Source: Bacillota bacterium
GTDB taxonomy: Bacteria; Bacillota; Clostridia; DSM-8532
Reading direction: 5' to 3'
DNA: 62,545 bases
Assembly: GCA_022702935.2 (NCBI GenBank)
Contig: JAKIML020000057.1
Coordinates: 1 to 62,545 of the forward strand
Position 1 is the first letter of the stretch. The number at the start of each line of letters is the position of its first letter. This document shows positions 27,395-37,162 of the stretch, in pieces. A program made the translations under genes and the position numbers. Under the pieces are notes generated by a model. It worked only from the letters and a program-made list of their open reading frames with translations. It had not been told where the DNA came from and searched no databases.

Positions 27395-27691
27395 CTGTCT
27401 GTGTTAGAATTATTAACTGCATTATTAGATTGTACGTACTGTATCCATTTCGGACATTGTGCATCTTTACCGTACTTTTCGATATAATTATAGCACAATT
27501 GTATGAATGGTACAATACATGTCAATAATCTTTAAGATGAAAAAATATAGATCGGGAGAATGATGCTTTGGAATTAATGCTTTTCTTTAAAACCTGACTG
27601 GCTTTATAAAAACCAGAACGGATAGAAATTCCCCCCTCTATATTTTTATGTCTTTTACACCAAAATATGCAGTCCATACGAGGTGATACGA
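27395..27691 (+). other. rpoB upstream region
   Basis: About 300 bases without a gene. A clear -10-like TATAAT lies at 27483-27488, but no good -35 at standard spacing; GTGCAT at 27459-27464 would give 18. A second weak TACAAT is near 27511. The region is AT-rich and would produce a ~200-base leader. I see no L10-binding leader motif. Confidence 0.4.
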
Positions 27692-30600
27692 ATGGTCCAT
27701 CCAGTTCAACTGGGCAGAACAACACGAATGAGTTTTGCTCGCATCAAAGAAGTCCTAGACATGCCCAATCTGATTGAAATCCAGAAAAATTCGTACAATC
27801 AGTTTCTTCAAGATGGCCTAAGGGAAGTATTAAGAGATGTTTCCCCAATTACTGACTACACGGGCAATCTCATTCTGGAATTCATCGACTACACCCTTGA
27901 GACCGATAACATTAAATACTCGGTTGAAGAATGCAAGGAAAGAGACTCTACCTATTCCGCACCCCTTAAGGTGAAGGTTCGACTGATTAACAAGGAAACC
28001 GGCGAGGTCAAAGAGCAGGAGATCTTTATGGGTGATTTCCCGCTGATGACCGAGTACGGTACTTTTGTGATCAATGGCGCCGAGCGTGTTATTGTCAGCC
28101 AGTTGGTCCGTTCCCCCGGTGTATACTATGCCAGGGAAAAGGATAAGAGCGGCAATAACCTGTTTTCCAATACCGTTATTCCCTATCGTGGTGCATGGCT
28201 TGAGTACGAAACCGACTCGGCCGAGATTATCTATGTGCGTATAGACAGAACCCGTAAGCTGCCCATTACTCAGTTCTTACGGGCATTGGGCTTTGGTACC
28301 GACGCAGAGATCATCAATCTCTTTGGCGAGGAGCCCAAGCTTCTGGCCACCATTGGCAAGGACAGCACCAAGAGCAGAGAAGAAGGTCTGTTCGAGGTGT
28401 ATAAGCGCCTTCGCCCGGGTGAACCGCCCACCGAGGAAAGTGCCAGCACCCTTATTAACAATCTGTTCTTTGATCCCAAGCGCTATGACTTATCCAGCGT
28501 AGGTCGCTATAAATTCAATAAGAAGCTTTCTTTGGCTAATCGTATCCGCAATCAGGTGGCTGCTGAGGACATTAAGGATGGCAACACCGGCAAGGTTCTT
28601 GTCAAGGCCGGTGAGGAAATCAACGAGGCCATGGCCTGGAAGATTCAGAATTCTGGCACCAATGTGGTCCATATTGAGGTTGAAGGCAAGACCGTTAAGG
28701 TAGTGGGCAACCTTACCGTTGATATTTCCGGATATATTCCCTTTGAGCCATCCAAGGCCGGCATCAATGAAAAGGTGCGCTATGATGTGCTTAAGGCCAT
28801 TTTAGAAGAGCATAAGAATGCCAAGGAGGCTGAGCTTATTGCGGTTCTCAAGGAAAACCGCGACAATCTCATGCCCAAGAACATTACCAAGGAAGACATT
28901 ATTGCTTCCATTTCCTATATCCTTAACCTGGACCATGGTATCGGCCATACCGACGATATCGACCATCTGGGCAATCGTCGTCTGCGCTCTGTGGGAGAGC
29001 TCCTTCAGAACCAGTTCCGTATCGGTCTTGCCCGTATGGAGCGCGTTGTTCGTGAAAGAATGACCATTCAGGACATTGATGCAGCAACTCCCCAGGCCCT
29101 TATCAATATCAGGCCTGTGGCTGCCTCCATTAAGGAGTTCTTTGGCTCCAGCCAGTTGTCCCAGTTCATGGATCAGACCAACCCGCTGGCCGAATTGACT
29201 CATAAGCGCCGTTTGAGCGCCCTGGGTCCCGGTGGTCTTTCCCGTGACCGTGCCAGCTTCGAAGTCCGTGACGTTCACCACTCCCACTATGGCCGTATGT
29301 GTCCTATTGAGACCCCTGAAGGTCCTAACATCGGTCTGATTGGCTCCTTGAGCACCTATGCCCGTATCAATGAATACGGCTTTATCGAGGCGCCCTACCG
29401 CAAGGTTGACAAGGAAAATGCACGGGTTACCGATGAATACGAATATATGACCGCCGATGAGGAAGACCTCTACGTGGTTGCTGAAGCCAACGAACCCCTG
29501 GACGAAAACGGCTATTTCATCAATAAGCGTGTAGGCTGCCGTTATCTGGACCAGATCCTTGAGGTGGACAGAAACCATGTGGACTACATGGATGTATCGC
29601 CCAAGCAGCTTGTTTCAGTGGCTACTGCCATGATCCCCTTCCTTGAAAACGACGATGCTAACCGCGCCCTCATGGGCTCCAACATGCAGCGTCAGGCCGT
29701 TCCCCTCATTAAGCCCGAGGCGCCCATTGTAGGTACCGGTATTGAATACCGTGCCGCCAAGGACTCCGGTGTTTGTATTGTTGCCAAGAACTCGGGTGTT
29801 GTTGAGAAGGTTACCGCCAATGAAATTGTGGTTCGCACCGCCAAGGGGCAGAAGGATCAGTATAAGCTTCTGAAATATAAGAGAACCAACCAGGGAACCT
29901 GCTTCAATCAGAGACCCATCGTCCGCAAGGGCGATCAGGTGGAGGCCGGCGATATTCTGGCCGATGGTCCTTCCACCCACAATGGCGAAATCGCATTGGG
30001 TAAGAACGTGCTCATCGGGTTTATGACCTGGGAGGGCTACAACTACGAGGACGCTATTCTGATATCCGAAGAATTGGTTCGTGATGACGTATATACCTCC
30101 ATCCACATTGAGGAGTACGAGTCCGAAGCCCGTGACACCAAGCTCGGGCCCGAGGAGATTACCCGTGATATCCCCAACGTGGGTGAGGATTCATTAAAAG
30201 ATCTGGATGAGCGCGGAATCATCCGTATTGGTGCCGAGGTTCGCTCCGGCGATATCCTGGTGGGTAAGGTTACCCCCAAGGGTGAAACCGAGCTGACCGC
30301 TGAAGAGCGCCTTCTTCGTGCTATCTTCGGTGAAAAGGCCCGTGAGGTGCGTGACACCTCCTTAAGAGTACCCCATGGTGAATCGGGTATTGTTGTTGAC
30401 GTGAAGGTGTTCACCCGTGAAAATGGCGACGAGCTGCCCCCTGGGGTTAATCAGCTTGTGCGCTGCTATATCGCTCAGAAGAGAAAGATCTCGGTGGGCG
30501 ACAAGATGGCTGGTCGTCATGGTAACAAGGGTGTTATTTCCAGAATCCTTCCTGTGGAGGATATGCCCTTCCTGCCCGACGGCACCCCCTTGCAGATTGT

Positions 30601-31441
30601 GCTCAATCCTCTGGGCGTTCCTTCCCGTATGAACATCGGGCAGGTGCTGGAGGTTCACTTAGGCTATGCCGCAAAGGCCCTGGGCTGGAAGATTGCCACC
30701 CCGGTATTTGATGGTGCCAACGAAAATGACATCTTTGAGACCCTTAAACAGGCCGGTCTGCCCGAGGACGGCAAGACTGTGCTTTATGATGGACGTACCG
30801 GTGAACCCTTCGACAGCCGTGTTACCGTAGGTATCATGTACTACCTGAAGCTGGCTCACTTGGTTGACGACAAGATACATGCCCGTTCCACCGGTCCCTA
30901 CTCGCTGGTTACCCAGCAGCCTCTGGGTGGTAAAGCCCAGTTCGGCGGACAGCGCTTCGGTGAAATGGAAGTTTGGGCTCTTGCCGCTTATGGTGCTGCT
31001 TACTCCCTGCAGGAGGTACTCACCGTTAAGTCCGACGACGTGGTGGGTCGTGTCAAGACCTATGAGGCCATTGTCAAGGGTGAGAATGTTCCCGAACCGG
31101 GTATTCCTGAGTCCTTCAAGGTGCTTATGAAGGAATTGCAGAGCCTTGCCCTGGATGTGAAGGTCTTCTCGGATCAGAACGAGGAGATCGAGATCAAGGA
31201 ATCCATCTATGACGATCTGGAAGAGCTGGATGTCAACATCGAGGGCAGAGAGGACGAAACCTTGTCCTATCTGGATCTGGATGACGAGGAAGGCCGCGAT
31301 GTCATTGATGAAGAGTTTGAACTGGATGGTTTAGGTATTGCGGACATCTCGGAGGGTGAGGAGCTCAACGAGGATCTGGTCAGCAATATGCTCGGTCTGG
31401 ATGATGTGGATCTGGCCGATGACGACGATGATGATATATAG
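27692..31441 (+). CDS. rpoB: RNA polymerase beta subunit
   Basis: 1249 residues. Start M-V-H-P-V-Q-L-G at ATG 27692; the in-frame GTG 27683 lies inside the GAGGTG ribosome binding site. The rifampicin region ([20 protein letters not shown]) has the sensitive-type residues. The active-site block [12 protein letters not shown] is intact. The last ~90 residues are very acidic and end D-D-D-D-D-D-I, as in other Firmicutes. No rplKAJL genes precede it. Confidence 0.98.
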   Translation: MVHPVQLGRTTRMSFARIKEVLDMPNLIEIQKNSYNQFLQDGLREVLRDVSPITDYTGNLILEFIDYTLETDNIKYSVEECKERDSTYSAPLKVKVRLINKETGEVKEQEIFMGDFPLMTEYGTFVINGAERVIVSQLVRSPGVYYAREKDKSGNNLFSNTVIPYRGAWLEYETDSAEIIYVRIDRTRKLPITQFLRALGFGTDAEIINLFGEEPKLLATIGKDSTKSREEGLFEVYKRLRPGEPPTEESASTLINNLFFDPKRYDLSSVGRYKFNKKLSLANRIRNQVAAEDIKDGNTGKVLVKAGEEINEAMAWKIQNSGTNVVHIEVEGKTVKVVGNLTVDISGYIPFEPSKAGINEKVRYDVLKAILEEHKNAKEAELIAVLKENRDNLMPKNITKEDIIASISYILNLDHGIGHTDDIDHLGNRRLRSVGELLQNQFRIGLARMERVVRERMTIQDIDAATPQALINIRPVAASIKEFFGSSQLSQFMDQTNPLAELTHKRRLSALGPGGLSRDRASFEVRDVHHSHYGRMCPIETPEGPNIGLIGSLSTYARINEYGFIEAPYRKVDKENARVTDEYEYMTADEEDLYVVAEANEPLDENGYFINKRVGCRYLDQILEVDRNHVDYMDVSPKQLVSVATAMIPFLENDDANRALMGSNMQRQAVPLIKPEAPIVGTGIEYRAAKDSGVCIVAKNSGVVEKVTANEIVVRTAKGQKDQYKLLKYKRTNQGTCFNQRPIVRKGDQVEAGDILADGPSTHNGEIALGKNVLIGFMTWEGYNYEDAILISEELVRDDVYTSIHIEEYESEARDTKLGPEEITRDIPNVGEDSLKDLDERGIIRIGAEVRSGDILVGKVTPKGETELTAEERLLRAIFGEKAREVRDTSLRVPHGESGIVVDVKVFTRENGDELPPGVNQLVRCYIAQKRKISVGDKMAGRHGNKGVISRILPVEDMPFLPDGTPLQIVLNPLGVPSRMNIGQVLEVHLGYAAKALGWKIATPVFDGANENDIFETLKQAGLPEDGKTVLYDGRTGEPFDSRVTVGIMYYLKLAHLVDDKIHARSTGPYSLVTQQPLGGKAQFGGQRFGEMEVWALAAYGAAYSLQEVLTVKSDDVVGRVKTYEAIVKGENVPEPGIPESFKVLMKELQSLALDVKVFSDQNEEIEIKESIYDDLEELDVNIEGREDETLSYLDLDDEEGRDVIDEEFELDGLGIADISEGEELNEDLVSNMLGLDDVDLADDDDDDI

Positions 31442-31455
31442 GAGGGCGACAGGCA

Positions 31456-34400
31456 GTGTTTGAATTAAACAATTTTGATGCCATACAAATAGGTCTTGCC
31501 TCCCCGGAAAAAATTCGCGAATGGTCCAGGGGAGAGGTTAAAAAGCCTGAGACCATAAACTACAGAACCCTTAAGCCTGAGCGCGATGGCCTGTTTTGCG
31601 AAAGGATCTTTGGTCCTACCCGTGATTGGGAGTGCCATTGCGGTAAATATAAGCGTGTTCGTTACAAGGGTATTATCTGCGATCGCTGCGGTGTTGAAGT
31701 AACCCGCTCAAAGGTTCGCCGTGAGCGTATGGGCCATATTGAGCTGGCTGCGCCTGTTTCTCATATCTGGTACTTCAAGGGAATACCCAGCCGTATGGGC
31801 TTGCTGTTGGACATGTCGCCAAGAGCTTTGGAAAAGGTGCTCTACTTTGCTTCTTATGTGGTCATTGATCCGGGAAGCACGCCCCTTTCCCATAAGCAGG
31901 TTTTAAATGAAAAAGAATATCGTGAAAGTATTGATAAGTTCGGCAACAACTTCAGGGCCGGCATGGGTGCCGAGGCCGTAAAAGAGCTTCTGGACTCTAT
32001 GGATCTGGATGCTCTCGCCAAGGAATTGAGAGAAGAGGTTGAAACCTCCAACGGTCAGAAGAAGATCCGCGCCATTAAGCGCCTTGAAGTGGTTGAAGCC
32101 TTCCGCGGCTCCGGAAACAAGCCCGAGTGGATGATTCTGGATGTAATTCCCGTTATTCCCCCCGAGCTGCGCCCCATGGTTCAGTTGGACGGCGGCCGCT
32201 TCGCTACCTCCGACTTGAACGACCTTTATAGAAGAGTGATTAACAGAAACAACCGTCTGAAGAGACTTTTGGATTTGGGTGCGCCTGAAATCATTGTCAG
32301 AAACGAGAAGCGCATGCTTCAGGAAGCTGTGGACGCCCTTATTGACAATGGTCGCCGCGGCCGCCCTGTTACAGGCCCCGGCAATCGCCCCTTGAAGTCC
32401 CTGTCCGATATGCTTAAGGGTAAGCAGGGACGCTTCCGTCAGAACCTTTTGGGTAAGCGTGTTGACTATTCGGGACGTTCGGTTATCGTTGTGGGTCCCG
32501 AGCTTAAGATCTATCAGTGCGGTCTGCCCAAGGAAATGGCTCTGGAGCTCTTTAAGCCCTTCGTTATGAAGAAGCTGGTTGAAAGAGGACTGGCGCATAA
32601 TATCAAGAGCGCCAAGCGTATGGTGGAACGCGTTAAGACCGAGGTTTGGGACGTTCTTGAAGAGGTTATCAAGGAGCATCCCGTATTGCTCAACCGTGCG
32701 CCCACCCTTCACAGATTGGGTATCCAGGCCTTTGAGCCGGTACTGGTTGAAGGTAGAGCCATCAAGCTCCATCCGCTGGTATGTACCGCTTATAACGCCG
32801 ACTTCGACGGTGACCAGATGGCTGTGCACGTGCCCCTGTCGGCTGAGGCCCAGGCTGAGGCCCGCATCCTGATGCTGTCGGCCAACAACCTGTTGAAGCC
32901 CCAGGACGGCAAGCCCGTTACCGTTCCTACTCAGGACATGGTATTGGGTAGTTATTTCCTCACCATTGAAAAGGAAGCCCAGAAGGATGCTGAGGGCAAT
33001 GTGATCAATGGTGTTATTGGCGAAGGCAAGGTCTTCGGAAGTCCTGACGAGGCCATTATGGCTTACCAGAACGGCGCTGTCAGCCTCCATGCCCGCATCC
33101 GTGTCCGCGTCTGGAAGGAAATTGACGGCGTCAAGAAGTCCAAGATTATCAGCACCACTGTCGGTAAGATTATCTTTAACTCGGCCATTCCTCAGAATCT
33201 CGGATTTGTGGACAGAAACGATCCCGAGACCATGTTCAATTATGAGATAGACTTCCTGGTAGGCAAGAAGGAACTGGGTAAGATTATTGACCGCTGCATC
33301 AGAATCAACGGTACCAACAAGACCGCTGAGGTGCTGGACAATATTAAATCCCTGGGCTTCAAATACTCCACCAAAGGCGCCATCACCATCGGTATTACCG
33401 ATATGGTTATCCCCGAGGTTAAGCAGAAGTACCTGGAGGATACCGACAGAAAGATCGACGAAATTGAAAAGCACTACAGAAATGGTCTTTATAATAAGGA
33501 AGAGCGTAAGAACGCGATTATTACAGCATGGAACAAGACCACTGAGGACATTAAGAACGCGCTGATTAACTCGCTGGATCGCTTCAATCCTGTTTACATG
33601 ATGTCCCAGTCGGGTGCCCGCGGTAACATCAACCAGATCAGACAGTTGGCCGGTATGCGTGGTCTGATGGCCGATACCTCCGGTGAGACCATCGAAATTC
33701 CTATCCGTTCCAACTTCCGTGAAGGTCTTAACGTTTTGGAATACTTCATCTCCACCCACGGTGCCAGAAAGGGTCTGGCCGATACGGCTCTTCGTACCGC
33801 CGACTCGGGTTATCTGACCCGCCGTCTGGTGGACGTTTCCCAGGATGTGATCATCCGTGAGGAGGATTGTGGAACCACCGAGGGCATTGAGATTCAGCCC
33901 ATCGTCATCAGCGGAAAGACCATTGAGGGTCTGGCTGAGCGCTTAACCGGACGCTATGCTCAGCAGGATATTACTGATCCTAAGACTGGTGAAGTAATTG
34001 TAGAAGCCAATCAGCTTATCACTGAGCCCTTGGCTGAGAAGGTTGAGGCCGCCGGCTATCATAAGGTAAAGATTCGCTCGGTACTGACCTGCCGCTCAAA
34101 GATTGGTGTCTGCGCTAAGTGCTATGGCATCAACCTGGCCAATGGCGAAGAGTGCAATGTGGGTGAAGCTGTGGGCTTTATCGCCGCCCAGTCCATCGGT
34201 GAACCCGGTACCCAGCTTACCATGCGTACCTTCCACACCGGTGGTGTTGCGGGTGATGATATTACCCAGGGTCTTCCCCGTGTCGAGGAGCTCTTTGAGG
34301 CCCGTAAGCCCAAGGGACTTGCCATTGTCTCCGAGCTTGCAGGTACGGTGCGCATAAAGGATACCAAGAAGAAGCGTGAAATTGAGATTACCAATAACGA

Positions 34401-34992
34401 GACCGGCGAAGCCAAGACCTATCTCATCCCCTACGGTTCCTCCATTAAGGTGGCCGACGGCGATGTGATTGAAGCGGGTGATGAGCTGACCGAAGGTTCC
34501 GTTAACCCCCATGATATCCTGAAGATTAAGGGTATCCAGGCCGTTCAGAGATACCTGCTCCAGGAGGTACAGAAGGTTTACCGCCTCCAGGGTGTTGATA
34601 TCAACGACAAGCATATTGAGGTTATTGTTCGTCAGATGCTCAGAAAGGTGAAGATTGACGAGGCGGGTGACACCGATATGCTGCCCGGAAGCCTTGTGGA
34701 TATGTTCGAGTTCGAGGAGAAGAATCAGAAGGCTGAGGAAGAGGGCTTAAGGCCTGCAACCGGCAAGCGGACGCTGCTGGGTATCACCAAGGCCTCACTG
34801 GCCACCGAATCCTTCCTCTCTGCGGCTTCCTTCCAGGAAACCACAAGAGTTCTCACCGAGGCAGCCATCAAGGGCAAGGTTGACCCGCTGATTGGTCTGA
34901 AGGAAAACATCATCATTGGTAAACTGATACCTGCCGGAACCGGTATGTCCAGGTATCGCGATATCGAGCTGGATGTGGCCGAAGGCGAATAA
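31456..34992 (+). CDS. rpoC: RNA polymerase beta' subunit
   Basis: 1178 residues. N-terminal zinc site C60, C62, C75, C78. The catalytic N-A-D-F-D-G-D motif (447-453) supplies Asp449, Asp451 and Asp453 for Mg2+. The trigger loop region and the second zinc cluster ([13 protein letters not shown]) are present. Start GTG 31456 follows AGGAGGG, 14 bases after rpoB. A strong terminator follows, and the usual rpsL-rpsG-fusA-tuf group is absent. Confidence 0.98.
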   Translation: MFELNNFDAIQIGLASPEKIREWSRGEVKKPETINYRTLKPERDGLFCERIFGPTRDWECHCGKYKRVRYKGIICDRCGVEVTRSKVRRERMGHIELAAPVSHIWYFKGIPSRMGLLLDMSPRALEKVLYFASYVVIDPGSTPLSHKQVLNEKEYRESIDKFGNNFRAGMGAEAVKELLDSMDLDALAKELREEVETSNGQKKIRAIKRLEVVEAFRGSGNKPEWMILDVIPVIPPELRPMVQLDGGRFATSDLNDLYRRVINRNNRLKRLLDLGAPEIIVRNEKRMLQEAVDALIDNGRRGRPVTGPGNRPLKSLSDMLKGKQGRFRQNLLGKRVDYSGRSVIVVGPELKIYQCGLPKEMALELFKPFVMKKLVERGLAHNIKSAKRMVERVKTEVWDVLEEVIKEHPVLLNRAPTLHRLGIQAFEPVLVEGRAIKLHPLVCTAYNADFDGDQMAVHVPLSAEAQAEARILMLSANNLLKPQDGKPVTVPTQDMVLGSYFLTIEKEAQKDAEGNVINGVIGEGKVFGSPDEAIMAYQNGAVSLHARIRVRVWKEIDGVKKSKIISTTVGKIIFNSAIPQNLGFVDRNDPETMFNYEIDFLVGKKELGKIIDRCIRINGTNKTAEVLDNIKSLGFKYSTKGAITIGITDMVIPEVKQKYLEDTDRKIDEIEKHYRNGLYNKEERKNAIITAWNKTTEDIKNALINSLDRFNPVYMMSQSGARGNINQIRQLAGMRGLMADTSGETIEIPIRSNFREGLNVLEYFISTHGARKGLADTALRTADSGYLTRRLVDVSQDVIIREEDCGTTEGIEIQPIVISGKTIEGLAERLTGRYAQQDITDPKTGEVIVEANQLITEPLAEKVEAAGYHKVKIRSVLTCRSKIGVCAKCYGINLANGEECNVGEAVGFIAAQSIGEPGTQLTMRTFHTGGVAGDDITQGLPRVEELFEARKPKGLAIVSELAGTVRIKDTKKKREIEITNNETGEAKTYLIPYGSSIKVADGDVIEAGDELTEGSVNPHDILKIKGIQAVQRYLLQEVQKVYRLQGVDINDKHIEVIVRQMLRKVKIDEAGDTDMLPGSLVDMFEFEEKNQKAEEEGLRPATGKRTLLGITKASLATESFLSAASFQETTRVLTEAAIKGKVDPLIGLKENIIIGKLIPAGTGMSRYRDIELDVAEGE

Positions 34993-35006
34993 TACGGATA
35001 AACAAT

Positions 35007-35036
35007 AAAAGAGAGGATGAAAATCCTCTCTTTTTT
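35007..35036 (+). terminator. terminator after rpoC
   Basis: AAAAGAGAGGAT (35007-35018) pairs with ATCCTCTCTTTT (35023-35034) around GAAA, followed by more T. With A residues on the left it may also serve the convergent aldo-keto reductase gene. Confidence 0.85.
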
Positions 35037-35073
35037 GATCCTGCTTTCGATGAACTGCTGTGGGATGGCCCTG

Positions 35074-36072
35074 TTATTTTCCTGCCACAGCCTGGTCAAT
35101 GGCCTTAAGCTCCTCGGCCGAAAAGGCAGTGTTGTCCAGGCAGCGGATGTTTTCCTCAAGCTGGCTTACCTTGCTGGCGCCAATGAGCACCGAGGCCACA
35201 CCGCCCTCACGGAGCACCCATGAGAGGGCCATCTGGGCCAGACTCTGGCCGCGTTGTGCGGCAATATCGTTAAGCTTGGCTATAACGGCCAATTGCTCCT
35301 GAGTAATCTGGTTCCTGGTCAGGAAGGGCGAAACCCCGCGCCCAGCTCTGGAATCCTCGGGAATACCGGTCAGATACCGGCTTGTGAGCATACCCTGGGC
35401 CAGAGGACTGAAGGCAATGAGCCCAATGCCGATATCATGGGCATAATCCTTGAGCCCGTCCTTCTCAATCCAGCGGTTGAGGATGGAATAGCTGGGCTGA
35501 TGGATGACAAAGGGCGTCTTAAGCTCCCTGAGAATCGCATAGGCCGCTTTGGTCTGCGCTTTGTTGTAATTGGACAGACCCACATAGAGCGCCTTGCCCT
35601 GACGCACAGCGCTGTCTAAGGCCAGCATGCTTTCTTCAATTGGAGTATCCGGGTCGGGGCGGTGGTGATAGAAGATATCCACATAATCCAGTCCCAAGCG
35701 CTTCAGGCTCTGATCCAGGCTGGATAAAAGGTATTTCCGCGAGCCGAAGTCGCCATAGGGGCCCTCCCACATGGTATAGCCGGCCTTGGTGGAAATGATG
35801 AGCTCATCCCTGTAGGCCGAAAGCTCCTCTTTCAGAATCCGGCCGAAATTCTTCTCGGCCGAGCCGGGGGGCGGGCCATAATTATTGGCCAGATCGAAAT
35901 GGGTAATACCCAGATCAAAGGCCTTGGTGATGAGTGCCTTCATGTTATGGATGCTGTCCACATCGCCGAAATTATGCCAGAGGCCTAGAGAAAGCGCCGA
36001 AAGCTTCAGACCGCTTTTGCCCAGCCGATTGTACCGCATGGTGGAATAACGTGACGGGTTGGCAGTATACAT
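35074..36072 (-). CDS. aldo-keto reductase (L-glyceraldehyde 3-phosphate reductase-like)
   Basis: 332 residues, a Kv-beta/YghZ-type aldo-keto reductase. The catalytic tetrad is visible: Asp in F-D-L-A-N, Tyr in N-N-Y-G-P, Lys in S-T-K-A-G-Y and His in Y-H-H-R. The insert G-P-P-P-G-S-A-E and start M-Y-x-A-x-x-x-R-Y are typical of YghZ, which reduces L-glyceraldehyde 3-phosphate and other aldehydes with NADPH. It is monocistronic, pointing toward rpoC; GGAGGG precedes its ATG. Confidence 0.88.
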   Translation of the reverse strand: MYTANPSRYSTMRYNRLGKSGLKLSALSLGLWHNFGDVDSIHNMKALITKAFDLGITHFDLANNYGPPPGSAEKNFGRILKEELSAYRDELIISTKAGYTMWEGPYGDFGSRKYLLSSLDQSLKRLGLDYVDIFYHHRPDPDTPIEESMLALDSAVRQGKALYVGLSNYNKAQTKAAYAILRELKTPFVIHQPSYSILNRWIEKDGLKDYAHDIGIGLIAFSPLAQGMLTSRYLTGIPEDSRAGRGVSPFLTRNQITQEQLAVIAKLNDIAAQRGQSLAQMALSWVLREGGVASVLIGASKVSQLEENIRCLDNTAFSAEELKAIDQAVAGK

Positions 36073-36159
36073 GGGTGAACCCTCCTTGTATTGTTTGGAA
36101 ATATGTAGCCCATGGCCCCATTATAGATCATAACTCAAGCCAAAGAAAGACAGGCCTTT

Positions 36160-36522
36160 CTAGGCGATGGACTCCTTGCGGCTCACAAATCGGGAGCAGG
36201 CCTTTTTTAAACTGCCGTCACATTTCCTGACCGAAAAAAGATCGCATACCCCATAGGTGGTAAGGTATTCATGGGGATGGATAATAAAGAACTCACAATC
36301 TGAGCAATGGAGAGCGGCAGACCTTTTAAACTCCTCCAGAGCAAAGAAGCGATGGGATGCGCAAACATAATCCGAGGACACAATACCCTTCTCCGGACAG
36401 AGAACATCATTATTAAAGCTTAACCGTTTTCCCCTCAGGCAATTTTTGCAGCACTTTTTCTGCGGAGGAGGGGAAATCTGGGGCCTAATCTTTTCTTTTA
36501 GTTTCTGCGATTTGCTCTTCAT
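36160..36522 (-). CDS. cysteine-rich protein with duplicated zinc-finger-like modules
   Basis: 120 residues from ATG 36522; a longer frame to TTG 36579 is open and the start is uncertain. It carries two similar modules: C25-x2-C28-x13-C42-x11-C54 and C73-x2-C76-x16-C93-x15-C109, each followed shortly by an aromatic residue. This suggests two treble-clef-like metal sites. No family is recognised. The gene is divergent from the DUF402 gene, and their upstream regions overlap. Confidence 0.6.
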   Translation of the reverse strand: MKSKSQKLKEKIRPQISPPPQKKCCKNCLRGKRLSFNNDVLCPEKGIVSSDYVCASHRFFALEEFKRSAALHCSDCEFFIIHPHEYLTTYGVCDLFSVRKCDGSLKKACSRFVSRKESIA

Positions 36523-36612
36523 TTTAAAGGGCTTCCGCCTTTCAGACAACCTTTTAGAAAAGTATACCATATTGCCCAAAGACCTAAAAAATGAGAGGTT
36601 GGATGTACTGTA

Positions 36613-36640
36613 TTGTTTTTATCCATGGTTCGGGTATAAT
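36613..36640 (+). promoter_or_regulatory. candidate promoter of the DUF402-BMP pair
   Basis: TTGTTT (36613-36618), a 16-base spacer and TATAAT (36635-36640), 30 bases before the DUF402 start. It overlaps the 5' region of the divergent cysteine-rich gene. Confidence 0.5.
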
Positions 36641-36670
36641 GGTCTAAAAGGACTTTCGGGGTGGAGCGAA

Positions 36671-37162
36671 ATGCCAAGGATATTCCGGACCAGATTTATT
36701 CCTTCTGAGACATTGGATCTGTCGAAGGATGTGCTGCATTACAGGGATCAAAACTATCTTATCACCGAATGGTTACCTATCAATCCCAGAGAGGATATTG
36801 CTTTTGGAATATCCTGCGTCTTCCTTCAGCATGGCTGGAAGATAAGCGCCATACTGGACAGGGAAAAGAAGCTGAAATACTGGTATTGTGATATTATGGA
36901 AATTGTCTACAACGAAAATACCGATACATATCATTTATATGATCTTTTGACCGATGTGCGGATCTTACCCGACGGAACGGTGGAGGTCATAGACTTGGAT
37001 GAGCTGGCTATGGCCTATGAACAGGGCTTGATCACATCCCAGCAGCTCTCCATGTCCCTCAGGCAGGCGGACAGCCTCTTAAGACGGGTCTATGGCAGGG
37101 AGTTTCCCGGCAAGGTCCATGAAATTATTCGTGAGTTTACGAATTTGGAGTGTCATATATGA
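36671..37162 (+). CDS. DUF402 domain protein (YgaC/FAU-1-like)
   Basis: 163 residues. DUF402 fold: W-L-P-I-N, then Y-W-Y-C-D-I-M-E-I, Y-D-L-L-T-D-V-R-I-L-P-D-G and V-I-D-L-D-E-L-A. Characterised relatives hydrolyse nucleoside di/triphosphates or bind RNA (FAU-1); activity here is inferred. ATG 36671 has GTGGAG upstream; the open frame extends to 36446 but crosses the promoter. Its TGA overlaps the ATG of the next gene (ATGA), so the two are co-translated. Confidence 0.8.
   Translation: MPRIFRTRFIPSETLDLSKDVLHYRDQNYLITEWLPINPREDIAFGISCVFLQHGWKISAILDREKKLKYWYCDIMEIVYNENTDTYHLYDLLTDVRILPDGTVEVIDLDELAMAYEQGLITSQQLSMSLRQADSLLRRVYGREFPGKVHEIIREFTNLECHI

Noticed and set aside
27395-27691. L10 leader before rpoB
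   Set aside because: rplJ and rplL are absent and no kink-turn-like structure typical of L10 sites is apparent.
28802-29578. 258-codon minus-strand frame inside rpoB
   Set aside because: Shadow of rpoB; same reasons.
31903-33759. 618-codon open frame on the minus strand inside rpoC
   Set aside because: It is antisense to conserved rpoC sequence including the catalytic motif, has no recognisable domain and no ribosome binding site; it is a codon-bias shadow.
36446-36670. 75-residue N-terminal extension of the DUF402 protein
   Set aside because: It runs through a promoter and the divergent gene, has no ribosome binding site, and lies outside the conserved domain.
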